From Acidobacteriota bacterium (lineage in GTDB: Bacteria > Acidobacteriota > Thermoanaerobaculia > Gp7-AA8): 64,000 nt of DNA. This document shows positions 48,284 to 55,609 of this stretch, piece by piece. Numbering within the stretch: the first letter of the stretch is position 1; every line of letters begins with the position of its first letter. The position numbers and the translations under genes were made by a program. Location of the stretch: assembly GCA_019244185.1 (NCBI GenBank), contig JAFATB010000023.1, positions 124,001-188,000 on the forward strand. The letters are read 5' to 3'. The notes under the pieces are model-generated. The model was not told the origin of the DNA. It was given only the letters and a program-made list of their open reading frames with translations, and made no database searches.

Positions 48284-50110
48284 TTACCGCGTCAGCGCCA
48301 CGAAAGCCGCGGCGGCCAGCAGCATCGCAAGCAGGAGCAACCCGCGCGTATCGAGCGCCGGAACCGCGGTCGTGACTGCCGCCGCGGCGGTCGTCGACGA
48401 GAACGTGTCGGAGACGCCGCCGATCGTCAGCACCGTGTTCGTCGTGGTGCTGTTCGTGGCCGCGGACGTGTGCTGCACGCGCACGCTGTCGCCGTTGTTG
48501 ACCGTGCCCGCGACGGACGTGAACGCGCCGCCGTTGATCGAGTAGGCGCCGCCCGCGACGGAGATGGGCGCGGCGCCGTTGATGCCGCTGACGGTGATGC
48601 TGTTCGACGTGATCGTCGAACTGAGCACTACGTTCGTCTTATCGATGAAGATGAACGCATCGGGCGTCGTGTCCTGCGCGAGCGTCGTGGACGTGAACGT
48701 GTCGGAGACGCCGCCGATCGTGAGCGTGGTGTCGGTGTTCGTCGAGAAGCTCGCCGATGACGTGTGCTGTACGCGCACGCTGTCGCCGTTGTTGACCGTG
48801 CCCGCGACGGACGTGAACGCGCCGCCGTTGATCGAGTACGCGCCGCCCGTCACCGAGATCGGCGCGGCGCTGTTGATGCCGCTGACGGTGATGCTGTTCG
48901 ACGTGATGGTCGTGCTCAGCGGCACGTCCGTCTGATCGGTGAAGGTGAACGCATCGGGCGTCGTGTCCTGCGCGAGCGTGGTCGATGTGAACGTGTCGGA
49001 GACGCCGCCGATCGTGAGCGTGGTGTCGGTGTTCGTCGAGAAGCTCGACGACGAGGTGTGCTGCACGCGCACGCTGTCGCCGTTGTTCACGCTGCCCGCG
49101 ACGGACGTGAACGCGCCGCCGTTGATCGAATACGTGCCGCCGGCGACGGAGATCGGCGCGGCGCTGTTGATGCCGCTGACCGTGATGCTGTTCGACGTGA
49201 TGGTCGTGCTCAGCGGCACGTCCGTCTGATCGGTGAAGGTGAAGGCGTCCGGCGTCGTGTCCTGCGCGAGCGTCGTGGACGTGAACGTATCCGAGACGCC
49301 GCCGATCGTCAGCGTGGTGTCGGTGTTCGTCGAGAAGCTCGCCGACGAGGTGTGCTGCACGCGCACGCTGTCGCCGTTGTTCACGGTGCCCGCGACGGAC
49401 GTGAACGCGCCGCCGTTGATCGAATACGTGCCGCCCGTCACCGAGATCGGCGCCGCGCTGTTGATGCCGCTGACGGTGATGCTGTTCGAAGTGATGGTCG
49501 TGCTGAGCGGCACGTCCGTCTGATCGGTGAAGGTGAAGGCGTCGGGCGCGGTGTCGGGCGGCAACACCACCGTCGCGTCGATCTCCATCATCTCGAGATT
49601 CGTGTGGCCGCTGAGCGAGATCCAACTCGCGCCGCTGGTCGTGCTCGCGGCGAACGTCGCCGGAATCGTGCCGCTGCCCGCGACCGTCGTGTCGCTCGTC
49701 GAGCTCCACAGGCCGGTGTTGATGTCGCCGGGCGCCATGACGATCCAGTAGCTGGTGCTCGGCGACAGCAGCATCGCCGCGTTCGGCGTGACGCTCTGCG
49801 TGCCGAGGGTCGCGGTCAAGGTCGACGTGTCGAAGCTGCCGAGTTGCGCGAGCGGCTGATCGCTCCCCGAGTCGCTGTAGAGAAAGATCGAATACGGCTG
49901 GCCGGCGTTGTTCTTCGCGCCGCGGAACTGCAGCGTGGTGACGTTCCAGCTCTGCGCGTCGGTGGTGAACTTCTGCGCGAGCCAGAACGTGCTCTGCGGC
50001 GAGTCGTTGCTCGCGGGCGTGTTCGCCATCGTGGAGACCAGCACGGCGCCGCGGGCCGACGCGGTCGCGAAAACGAGAATTGACAAGACAAACCGGATCC
50101 GTTGAAGCAC
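48284..50110 (-). CDS. Secreted repeat protein with four 98-residue Ig-like repeats and a C-terminal sorting-signal-like tail
   Basis: A 608-residue protein. GTG 50110 has AGGAGG about 5 nt upstream and gives a signal peptide (LQRIRFVLSILVFATASARG). The N-domain (about 20-180) is beta-rich with a SSSTSYW-type core, resembling choice-of-anchor domains. Then come four tandem repeats of about 98 residues (FTFTDQTDVPLSTTITSNSI, SINGGAFTSVAGTVNNGDSV, DTTLTIGGVSDTF). The tail AVPALDTRGLLLLAMLLAAAAFVALTR has the shape of IPTL-CTERM/PEP-CTERM sorting signals: a short motif, a hydrophobic helix, and Arg at the end. It is probably surface-anchored or exported. The partner is unknown. Confidence 0.78.
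   Translation of the reverse strand: MLQRIRFVLSILVFATASARGAVLVSTMANTPASNDSPQSTFWLAQKFTTDAQSWNVTTLQFRGAKNNAGQPYSIFLYSDSGSDQPLAQLGSFDTSTLTATLGTQSVTPNAAMLLSPSTSYWIVMAPGDINTGLWSSTSDTTVAGSGTIPATFAASTTSGASWISLSGHTNLEMMEIDATVVLPPDTAPDAFTFTDQTDVPLSTTITSNSITVSGINSAAPISVTGGTYSINGGAFTSVAGTVNNGDSVRVQHTSSASFSTNTDTTLTIGGVSDTFTSTTLAQDTTPDAFTFTDQTDVPLSTTITSNSITVSGINSAAPISVAGGTYSINGGAFTSVAGSVNNGDSVRVQHTSSSSFSTNTDTTLTIGGVSDTFTSTTLAQDTTPDAFTFTDQTDVPLSTTITSNSITVSGINSAAPISVTGGAYSINGGAFTSVAGTVNNGDSVRVQHTSSASFSTNTDTTLTIGGVSDTFTSTTLAQDTTPDAFIFIDKTNVVLSSTITSNSITVSGINGAAPISVAGGAYSINGGAFTSVAGTVNNGDSVRVQHTSAATNSTTTNTVLTIGGVSDTFSSTTAAAAVTTAVPALDTRGLLLLAMLLAAAAFVALTR
48379..49555 (-). repeat. Four tandem 294-bp repeats inside the secreted repeat protein gene
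   Basis: The minus-strand units run about 49555-49262, 49261-48968, 48967-48674 and 48673-48380, each exactly 294 bp (98 codons). Units 1-3 differ by only a few scattered bases when read side by side; the last unit is more diverged (FIFIDKTNVVLS for FTFTDQTDVPLS). The near-identity at silent positions points to recent duplication or gene conversion. The copy number may vary between strains and assemblies. Confidence 0.85.
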
Positions 50111-50305
50111 ACGAACCTCCTGCTCTCTCTCTCCTGCGGATGGTTGGGGATCTCGATCGACGCGATCGTATCCGCCGCCCGCCCGGCGCGATGACAGGCT
50201 TTCGTTACATTGCGCGCGGCGCCGCTCAGAACTTGAAGAGGAGCGCGGCGAAGAGCGCGCCGCGCGCCGCCTCCCCACGTCACGCGCGCGATAGACTTTC
50301 CGCCG

Positions 50306-51556
50306 ATGCGCAAGCTGATCCTCGCACTCGCCACCGTTGCCGTCGCTGCAACCGCGGTCGTAGCGGTCGCCGCGTCCGCGCGGCAGCCGCCGGAGCCCGC
50401 GCGGCGCGATCCGCGCTTCGAAGTCAAAGTCACCGACGAGATCCGCCGTCACAGCCGCATCGAGGAAACGCTTTACTTCGCCGGCACCGCCTACTCCCTC
50501 GGCGTGCTCGTGCTGCTCCTCGCGAGCGGCGCGGCGCCGCGGATGCGCGATCTCTCGTTGCGGCTGACGAAGAAGCCGTTCGTCGTGGCGATGCTGACGG
50601 TGGTGCTGTTCGTGCTCGCGACGACGCTACTCGAACTGCCGCTCACGTACTACGCGGACTTTGTCGTGCCGCATCAGTTCGACCTGTCGGATCAGTCGCT
50701 CGGCTCCTGGCTTCTCGACGGCGCGAAAGGGCTCGCGGTGAGTCTCGTGCTAAGCGCCATCGTCGGCGCGCTCGCGCTCGAGGCGATCCGACGTTACCGC
50801 CGCTGGTGGCTCGTGCTGTGGCTCGGCAGCATTCCGCTGATCCTGCTCATGGTGGTCGTGCAGCCGATCGTGCTCGATCCGATCTTCAACAAGTTCGAGC
50901 CGCTGCAGAACCAGCAACTGAAGACGAAGCTGCTCGACCTCGCCTCGCGCGCGGGCATCGAAGGCGGCCGCGTCTACCAGGTCAACAAGTCGAAGCAGAC
51001 GAAGACGATGAACGCGTACGTCAACGGCATCGGCCCGACGAAGCGCATCGTGCTGTGGGACACGCTGCTCGCGAAGATGACCGACGACGAGATCCTCGCG
51101 GTGATGGGCCACGAGATGGGCCACTACGTGCTCAATCACATGTGGAAGGGCCTCGGCTTCGGCCTCGCCATTTCATTCGTCGTGTTCTTCGCCGGGCAGA
51201 AAATCTACGACCGCGGCATCGAGACGCGCGGCGCGCGCTGGGGCCTCACCGGCCGCGGCGATCCCGCATCGCTGCCGTGGCTCCTCCTCATCGCCGGCGT
51301 GATCGGCTTCTTCCTCTCGCCCGTGACGAACGGCTTTTCGCGCCACATCGAGCACGAGGCGGACGTCTTCTCGCTCGACCTCACGCACCTCAACGAGCCG
51401 ATGGCCCGTGCGTTCGTCAAGTTTGCCGAGGACTCGAAGCGCGACCCGGATCCCAACCGCTTCCTCGAGTGCTGGCGCTACTCGCATCCGGCGCTCGGAC
51501 GGCGCATCGACTTCGCGCTGGCGTACAAGCCATGGGAGGAACGGAAGACGCGTTGA
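50306..51556 (+). CDS. M48 family metallopeptidase (Ste24/CAAX protease-like)
   Basis: A 416-residue multi-spanning membrane protein. ATG 50306 follows TAGACT (50292-50297) by 8 nt. The zinc motif HEMGH is at 269-273 and the third ligand Glu in RHIEHEADVF (about 349-351). Seven or so membrane segments and the Phe/Trp-rich linkers match Ste24-type CAAX proteases rather than the shorter HtpX. The bacterial role is membrane protein quality control or peptide cleavage, substrate unknown. The 195-bp gap to the divergent repeat-protein gene holds no other gene. Confidence 0.9.
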   Translation: MRKLILALATVAVAATAVVAVAASARQPPEPARRDPRFEVKVTDEIRRHSRIEETLYFAGTAYSLGVLVLLLASGAAPRMRDLSLRLTKKPFVVAMLTVVLFVLATTLLELPLTYYADFVVPHQFDLSDQSLGSWLLDGAKGLAVSLVLSAIVGALALEAIRRYRRWWLVLWLGSIPLILLMVVVQPIVLDPIFNKFEPLQNQQLKTKLLDLASRAGIEGGRVYQVNKSKQTKTMNAYVNGIGPTKRIVLWDTLLAKMTDDEILAVMGHEMGHYVLNHMWKGLGFGLAISFVVFFAGQKIYDRGIETRGARWGLTGRGDPASLPWLLLIAGVIGFFLSPVTNGFSRHIEHEADVFSLDLTHLNEPMARAFVKFAEDSKRDPDPNRFLECWRYSHPALGRRIDFALAYKPWEERKTR

Positions 51557-51565
51557 AGTGAGCGC

Positions 51566-51976
51566 CTACGCCGCGAGCGCCTTGCGGAGCGTGCGCAGGC
51601 CGATCGACACCTCGACGCCGAAGGCCACGAGCAGAATTGCCAGCGCGGCGAGGATGATGTCGTAGCGCGGCGTACGCGAGTCGCTCACGTAAAACGCGCA
51701 GCCGCAGATTCCGACGACGATGAGCAGAAGGTACCGAATGCGCGCCTCCACGTGCACGAGCGCGCCGCCGTTCGGACCCGTCTCGATACGGCCGTGAAGG
51801 ATCGGGTTCACGGAGTGGGAGCTCGGGGCGCGCTTCAGGCGGAAGGTGTTCTCGCCGACTTCACCCTGAAACGCGGCGCGCTTCGCGGATGGCATCCGCG
51901 GCCGGATCAGCGCCCGCACGCGCGCCATCGCCTCTTCCGGCGGCAGCGGCGTCTCGATCGTCGTGCGCCAGTACAC
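51566..51976 (-). CDS. Small membrane protein, function unknown
   Basis: A 136-residue protein starting with GTG at 51976, 3 nt after the stop of the cyclic-nucleotide-binding gene. The N-terminal half is basic and hydrophilic (WRTTIETPLPPEEAMARVRALIRPRMPSAKRAAF). Two hydrophobic segments follow (YLLLIVVGICGCAFYV and IILAALAILLVAFGVEVSI). No family is recognised. Its position as third gene in the operon suggests that it works with the cNMP-binding and V4R-like proteins. Confidence 0.65.
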   Translation of the reverse strand: MYWRTTIETPLPPEEAMARVRALIRPRMPSAKRAAFQGEVGENTFRLKRAPSSHSVNPILHGRIETGPNGGALVHVEARIRYLLLIVVGICGCAFYVSDSRTPRYDIILAALAILLVAFGVEVSIGLRTLRKALAA

Positions 51977-51979
51977 GCG

Positions 51980-52414
51980 TCAGACTCGCCGCGAGACGTC
52001 GCGCAGGCGCTCGACGAGGAGCTCGCAGAGCGCGACCGCGAACTTGGCGAGGAGTTGCGGGTCGAACGCGAGCGCCTCCGACAGCGTCCGCTTGTCCCAC
52101 GCGCGCACGACGGCGTCTTCGCCGGCGACGACAGAGACTGTCCGCGGCGAGTCGTCGAGGAAGGAGACTTCGCCGAGGACGTCGCCGGGACCGACGGTGG
52201 CAACGGTGACGGAGTGGTTGTCGCGTTGGGCGACGATGTCGAGGTGTCCGTCATCCACCGCGAACAAGGTCGAGTCGTTGTCGCCGGCGCGGATGAGGAA
52301 CTCGCCTTCGCTGACGCGGCGCAGTTCGGCGATGTGCTCGATGCGCGCGCGCTCGTCGTCGGTGCAGTAGCGGAACAGCGGATGATCGGATTCGGCGGGG
52401 AAGATCTTGTTCAT
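51980..52414 (-). CDS. Cyclic-nucleotide-binding (Crp-like cNMP) domain protein, no DNA-binding domain
   Basis: A 144-residue protein consisting of one cNMP-binding domain: RRVSEGEFLIRAGDNDSTLFAV, then the phosphate-binding cassette DVLGEVSFLDDSPRTVSVVAGED (GE and R of the usual GExxL...RxA), and a C-terminal helix. There is no helix-turn-helix, so it is not a Crp-type regulator; it may gate or control its partner. Its ATG overlaps the V4R-like stop (ATGA), and the small membrane protein follows at 3 nt. Confidence 0.85.
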   Translation of the reverse strand: MNKIFPAESDHPLFRYCTDDERARIEHIAELRRVSEGEFLIRAGDNDSTLFAVDDGHLDIVAQRDNHSVTVATVGPGDVLGEVSFLDDSPRTVSVVAGEDAVVRAWDKRTLSEALAFDPQLLAKFAVALCELLVERLRDVSRRV

Positions 52415-52977
52415 TGCCAGAGCACGTCCCACTCGCAGGCGTCGGCGCCTTTGGCCGCGCACTGCGTCTGCCGCACGACGACGTTCTTGACGCCGGTCAG
52501 CTCCGCCATCCGTTCGATCCAGCCGGTGACGCGCGAGCAGCCGGCGAGCTCGCTCGGGAAATTCACGAGCCGGATGTGCGCGCTGGTCGCGGTCTGCTTC
52601 TCGACGCGCAACTCGCCGCGGTTGTAGAGCGAGCTCCACATCTGCGACGCCTTGCCGAGCAACGCCGTCGGCGTCATCACCAGCGCGAAGAAGCGGTAGA
52701 TCCCTTTTACCGCGTCGCCCGCGGCCTCGCGTCCGGCGCGGCGCGCGAACGTCTCGACCGTTTCGCCTTTCGCGTTCGCGGCTTCTTCGGTGAAGACGTT
52801 GAGCACGTGCACGGGGACGGTTTCCGTCGCGAGCATCGGGCTGCGAAAGCGCTTGCCAAACTCGGCGGGCAGCGCGCGGAAGACGGTTTCGCGCTGTTCC
52901 GGCGTGAGCTCCGCATCGATGAACTTCTGCAGGCTGCGCACGGGCGAGCCTTTGACCGTGACGCTCTCGTCGATCAT
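52411..52977 (-). CDS. V4R/DUF2378-like sensor protein
   Basis: A 188-residue protein. ATG 52977 has GAGGG upstream. The N-terminal half is helical (RSLQKFIDAELTPEQRETVFRAL). The C-terminal half is the region usual in bacterial 4-vinyl-reductase/heme-NO-like sensor domains: FFALVMTPTALLGKASQMWSSLYNRGEL, HIRLVNFPSELAGCSRV and the end VVVRQTQCAAKGADACEWDV, with the CxxxGADxCEW motif. It is the first gene of an operon with a cNMP-binding protein, so it may sense a small ligand upstream of it. The DUF2378 assignment is tentative. Confidence 0.65.
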   Translation of the reverse strand: MIDESVTVKGSPVRSLQKFIDAELTPEQRETVFRALPAEFGKRFRSPMLATETVPVHVLNVFTEEAANAKGETVETFARRAGREAAGDAVKGIYRFFALVMTPTALLGKASQMWSSLYNRGELRVEKQTATSAHIRLVNFPSELAGCSRVTGWIERMAELTGVKNVVVRQTQCAAKGADACEWDVLWQ

Positions 52978-53024
52978 CACAGAACCCTCATCTTGTGCTC
53001 GGAAAGTTGCTGACCGGCGACGAG

Positions 53025-53030
53025 TATAAT
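53025..53030 (+). promoter_or_regulatory. -10 box (TATAAT) of the transketolase gene
   Basis: A perfect consensus TATAAT hexamer, 43 nt before the transketolase ATG, which has its own GGAGGA. No good -35 hexamer is found at 16-18 nt; a TTGC-type sequence is weak. The same region is also upstream of the divergent V4R operon. Confidence 0.65.
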
Positions 53031-53073
53031 CCGCTTTCTTCGTTGCCCCGCCGCCCCAGCTTTTGGAGGATTC

Positions 53074-55191
53074 ATGACCGACTCCACGCCTGGCAGCACC
53101 GCCGCCGAAGGTGCCGCCGCGATCGCCGACGCAGAAAGCAGCAACCGTCCGTCGCTGTCCGGCAAGCGCGAGCTCGAAGAGCTCTGCGTCAACACGATCC
53201 GCTTCCTCGCCGTCGACGCGGTGCAGAAGGCGAACTCGGGACATCCCGGCACGCCGATGGGCATGGCGGACATGGCCTTCGTGCTGTGGACCGAGTTCCT
53301 GCGGCACGATCCGCTCGAGCCGCACTGGCAGAACCGCGACCGCTTCATCCTCTCCGCGGGCCACGCGTCGATGCTGCTCTACTCGCTCCTCCATCTCACC
53401 GGCTATCCGGACATGACGATGGACGAACTGCAGCACTTCCGGCAGTGGGGCTCGAAGACGGCGGGGCATCCCGAATACCGCCACGCCACCGGCATCGAAG
53501 TCACGACCGGCCCGCTCGGCCAGGGCTTCGCGCACGGCGTCGGAATGGCGCTCGCGTCGAAGATGCTGCGCGTGCGCTTTACGACCGAGGATCCGTTCAC
53601 GCCGGTCGACAACCACATCTACGCGATCTGCTCCGACGGCGATCTGATGGAAGGCATCAGCTCCGAAGCCGGCTCCATCGCTGGCCACCTCGGCCTCGGC
53701 AATCTCATCTACTTCTGGGACGACAACCACATCTCGATCGAAGGCGACACGCGCCTCGCGTTTTCGGAGGACGTTCGCAAGCGCTTCGAGGCTTTCGGGT
53801 GGCACGTGCAGTCGATCGACGGTCACGATCGCGCCGCGGTGCGCAAGGCCATCCGCAAGGCGCAGCGCGAGACGGCGAAGCCGTCGCTCATCTGCGCGCG
53901 TACGGTGATCGGCTGGGGCAGCCCGAAGTATCACGGCACCGCGCGCGCGCACGGCGAGCCGCTCGGCGCGGACGAAGTGAAGGCGACGAAAGCGGCGCTC
54001 GGCTGGCCCGAGGAGCCGGCGTTCTACGTGCCGCCGGAAGTGCGCGAGGAGTTCGCGAAGCGGACGAAGAAGCTCGCGCGCGAACGGAAGAAGTGGGACC
54101 GCGAGATGACGGGCTGGCGCGCGCGCAACCCGCAGCTCGGCGAAGAGTGGGATCGCTACTGGTCGCAGTGGCTGCCCGACGGCTTCGACACGGTGCTGCT
54201 CGAAGGCGCGAAGACCGACAAGCCGATCGCGACGCGCGCGCTGTCGGGACAGGTGATCCAGAAGCTCGCGGAGATCGCGCCGTTCGTCGTCGGAGGTTCC
54301 GCGGATCTCGCGCCGTCGACGAATACGCTGATCAAAGACTCCGGCGACATCGCCCGGCCCAAAGAAGAAGAGAAGCGGCCGCCCGCGGACGTGCTGTTCC
54401 TCAATCGCAATCTGCACTTCGGCATCCGCGAGCACGCCATGGGCGCGATCGTCAACGGCATGACGCTGTACGGCTCGTGGCGCTGCTACGGCGCGACGTT
54501 CCTCATCTTCTCGGACTACATGCGTCCGTCGGTGCGTCTCTCGGCGCTGATGGGCATCCCGTCGATCTTCCTCTATACGCACGACTCGGTCTTCCTCGGC
54601 GAAGACGGTCCGACGCACCAGCCGATCGAGCAGCTCTGGTCGTTGCGGCTCATCCCGAACCTCTTCCTCTTCCGTCCCGCGGACGGCGCGGAAACGGCGA
54701 TGGCGTGGGTGCGCGCGGTGCGCAGCACGGACAGCCCGACCGCGATCGTGCTCACGCGGCAGAAGCTCGATCTCCTTCCGCGTCCGCTCGACTTCGATCC
54801 GCAGCGCATCCTGCGCGGCGCGTACGTGCTCGACGGCTACGAGAACGGCGACCTCACGATCATCGCGACGGGATCCGAAGTGCCGCTCGCGGTGAAGACG
54901 GCGGACCTCCTGCGCGGCGAGGGCGTCAACGCGCGCGTGGTCTCCGCGCCATGTCTCGATCTCTTCGACCAGCAGCCGGCGTCGTATCAGGACGAGGTGA
55001 TGGGCGACCGCGCGCGCGTCGTGGCCATCGAGGCGGGTCGCAGCGACGGCTGGTACAAGTACGTCGATCGCGACGCGCTGGTCATCGGCATCGACCACTT
55101 CGGCGCGAGCGCGCCGTACGAGCAGATCGCCGAGCATTTCGGCTTCACGCCCGAGCAGGTCGCGGCGCGCATTCGGGACTGGCGGAAATAA
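53074..55191 (+). CDS. tkt: Transketolase
   Basis: A 705-residue enzyme of standard length. ATG 53074 has GGAGGA upstream. A 30-residue N-terminal extension rich in Ala/Ser/Glu precedes the conserved core. Thiamine-diphosphate binding residues are present: SGHPGTPMGMADM, GPLGQGFAHGVGMA, CSDGDLMEG with SSEAG, DDNHISIEG. The second half has the Pyr domain (RNLHFGIREHAMGAIVNGM, FSDYMRPSVRLSALM, HDSVFLGEDGPTHQP). It moves two-carbon units in the pentose phosphate pathway, making erythrose-4-phosphate and sedoheptulose-7-phosphate. It appears to be transcribed alone. Confidence 0.97.
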   Translation: MTDSTPGSTAAEGAAAIADAESSNRPSLSGKRELEELCVNTIRFLAVDAVQKANSGHPGTPMGMADMAFVLWTEFLRHDPLEPHWQNRDRFILSAGHASMLLYSLLHLTGYPDMTMDELQHFRQWGSKTAGHPEYRHATGIEVTTGPLGQGFAHGVGMALASKMLRVRFTTEDPFTPVDNHIYAICSDGDLMEGISSEAGSIAGHLGLGNLIYFWDDNHISIEGDTRLAFSEDVRKRFEAFGWHVQSIDGHDRAAVRKAIRKAQRETAKPSLICARTVIGWGSPKYHGTARAHGEPLGADEVKATKAALGWPEEPAFYVPPEVREEFAKRTKKLARERKKWDREMTGWRARNPQLGEEWDRYWSQWLPDGFDTVLLEGAKTDKPIATRALSGQVIQKLAEIAPFVVGGSADLAPSTNTLIKDSGDIARPKEEEKRPPADVLFLNRNLHFGIREHAMGAIVNGMTLYGSWRCYGATFLIFSDYMRPSVRLSALMGIPSIFLYTHDSVFLGEDGPTHQPIEQLWSLRLIPNLFLFRPADGAETAMAWVRAVRSTDSPTAIVLTRQKLDLLPRPLDFDPQRILRGAYVLDGYENGDLTIIATGSEVPLAVKTADLLRGEGVNARVVSAPCLDLFDQQPASYQDEVMGDRARVVAIEAGRSDGWYKYVDRDALVIGIDHFGASAPYEQIAEHFGFTPEQVAARIRDWRK

Positions 55192-55206
55192 ATCAATTGC
55201 ACCGGG

Positions 55207-55240
55207 GGCGTGACGCGGCTCACAAACGCCGCGTCACGCC
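55207..55240. terminator. Hairpin after transketolase (no U-tract)
   Basis: A perfect 13-bp inverted repeat: GGCGTGACGCGGC (55207-55219) with GCCGCGTCACGCC (55228-55240) and loop TCACAAAC. It lies 15 nt after the tkt stop codon. No T-run follows, so it may be a Rho-dependent or RNA-stabilising element; TAGAAT of the next gene begins 6 nt later. Confidence 0.55.
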
Positions 55241-55277
55241 GTTCGTAGAATCCGCGCGCGAGTCCGGGAGTGCGTGT

Positions 55278-55526
55278 ATGAACGAACGACTGAACGGTGA
55301 ACGGGTGTCCCTGGTCAACTACGACCTCCTGCGCGAGCTGTGCGACCAGTGCCGCAGCGAGCGCTTCCACTTCGTGCCGATCGGCGCGGCGCCGGCCACC
55401 GGCGCGTGCCGCCAGTGCGGCGCGGAGTCGAAGCTGGCCGACGTGAGCGACACCGGCATCTGGCGGCTCATGACGCAGCCCGACGGCGAAGTGGTCATCG
55501 TTCCGCTGATCGCCAAAACTGCGTAG
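55278..55526 (+). CDS. Small zinc-ribbon-like protein, function unknown
   Basis: An 82-residue protein. ATG 55278 has GGGAG about 7 nt upstream and a TAGAAT box at 55246-55251. It has two Cys pairs, CDQCRSE and CRQCGAE, spaced about 23 residues apart, which could form a zinc ribbon, followed by a strand-rich tail (WRLMTQPDGEVVIVPLIAKTA). No family is recognised. It is followed by a bidirectional terminator. Confidence 0.7.
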   Translation: MNERLNGERVSLVNYDLLRELCDQCRSERFHFVPIGAAPATGACRQCGAESKLADVSDTGIWRLMTQPDGEVVIVPLIAKTA

Positions 55527-55574
55527 GCTTTTACGCGCTCGGAGAGCGGCCCCTCATCACCTGACGGGGTGCGG

Positions 55575-55602
55575 AAAGGACAGGCGCCGCGGCCTGTCCT
55601 TT
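55575..55602. terminator. Bidirectional Rho-independent terminator
   Basis: A perfect 11-bp stem: AAAGGACAGGC (55575-55585) with GCCTGTCCTTT (55592-55602), loop GCCGCG. The T-rich side (TTTCGCGTTTTT) serves the small zinc-ribbon gene from the left; the A-run on the other side serves the convergent smc gene, whose stop codon is at 55610. Confidence 0.85.
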
Positions 55603-55609
55603 CGCGTTT

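Noticed and set aside
48379-49555. CRISPR array in the region of regularly spaced repeats
   Set aside because: Units are 294 bp, in frame, and encode a secreted Ig-like repeat protein; there are no 28-36 bp repeats with unique spacers.
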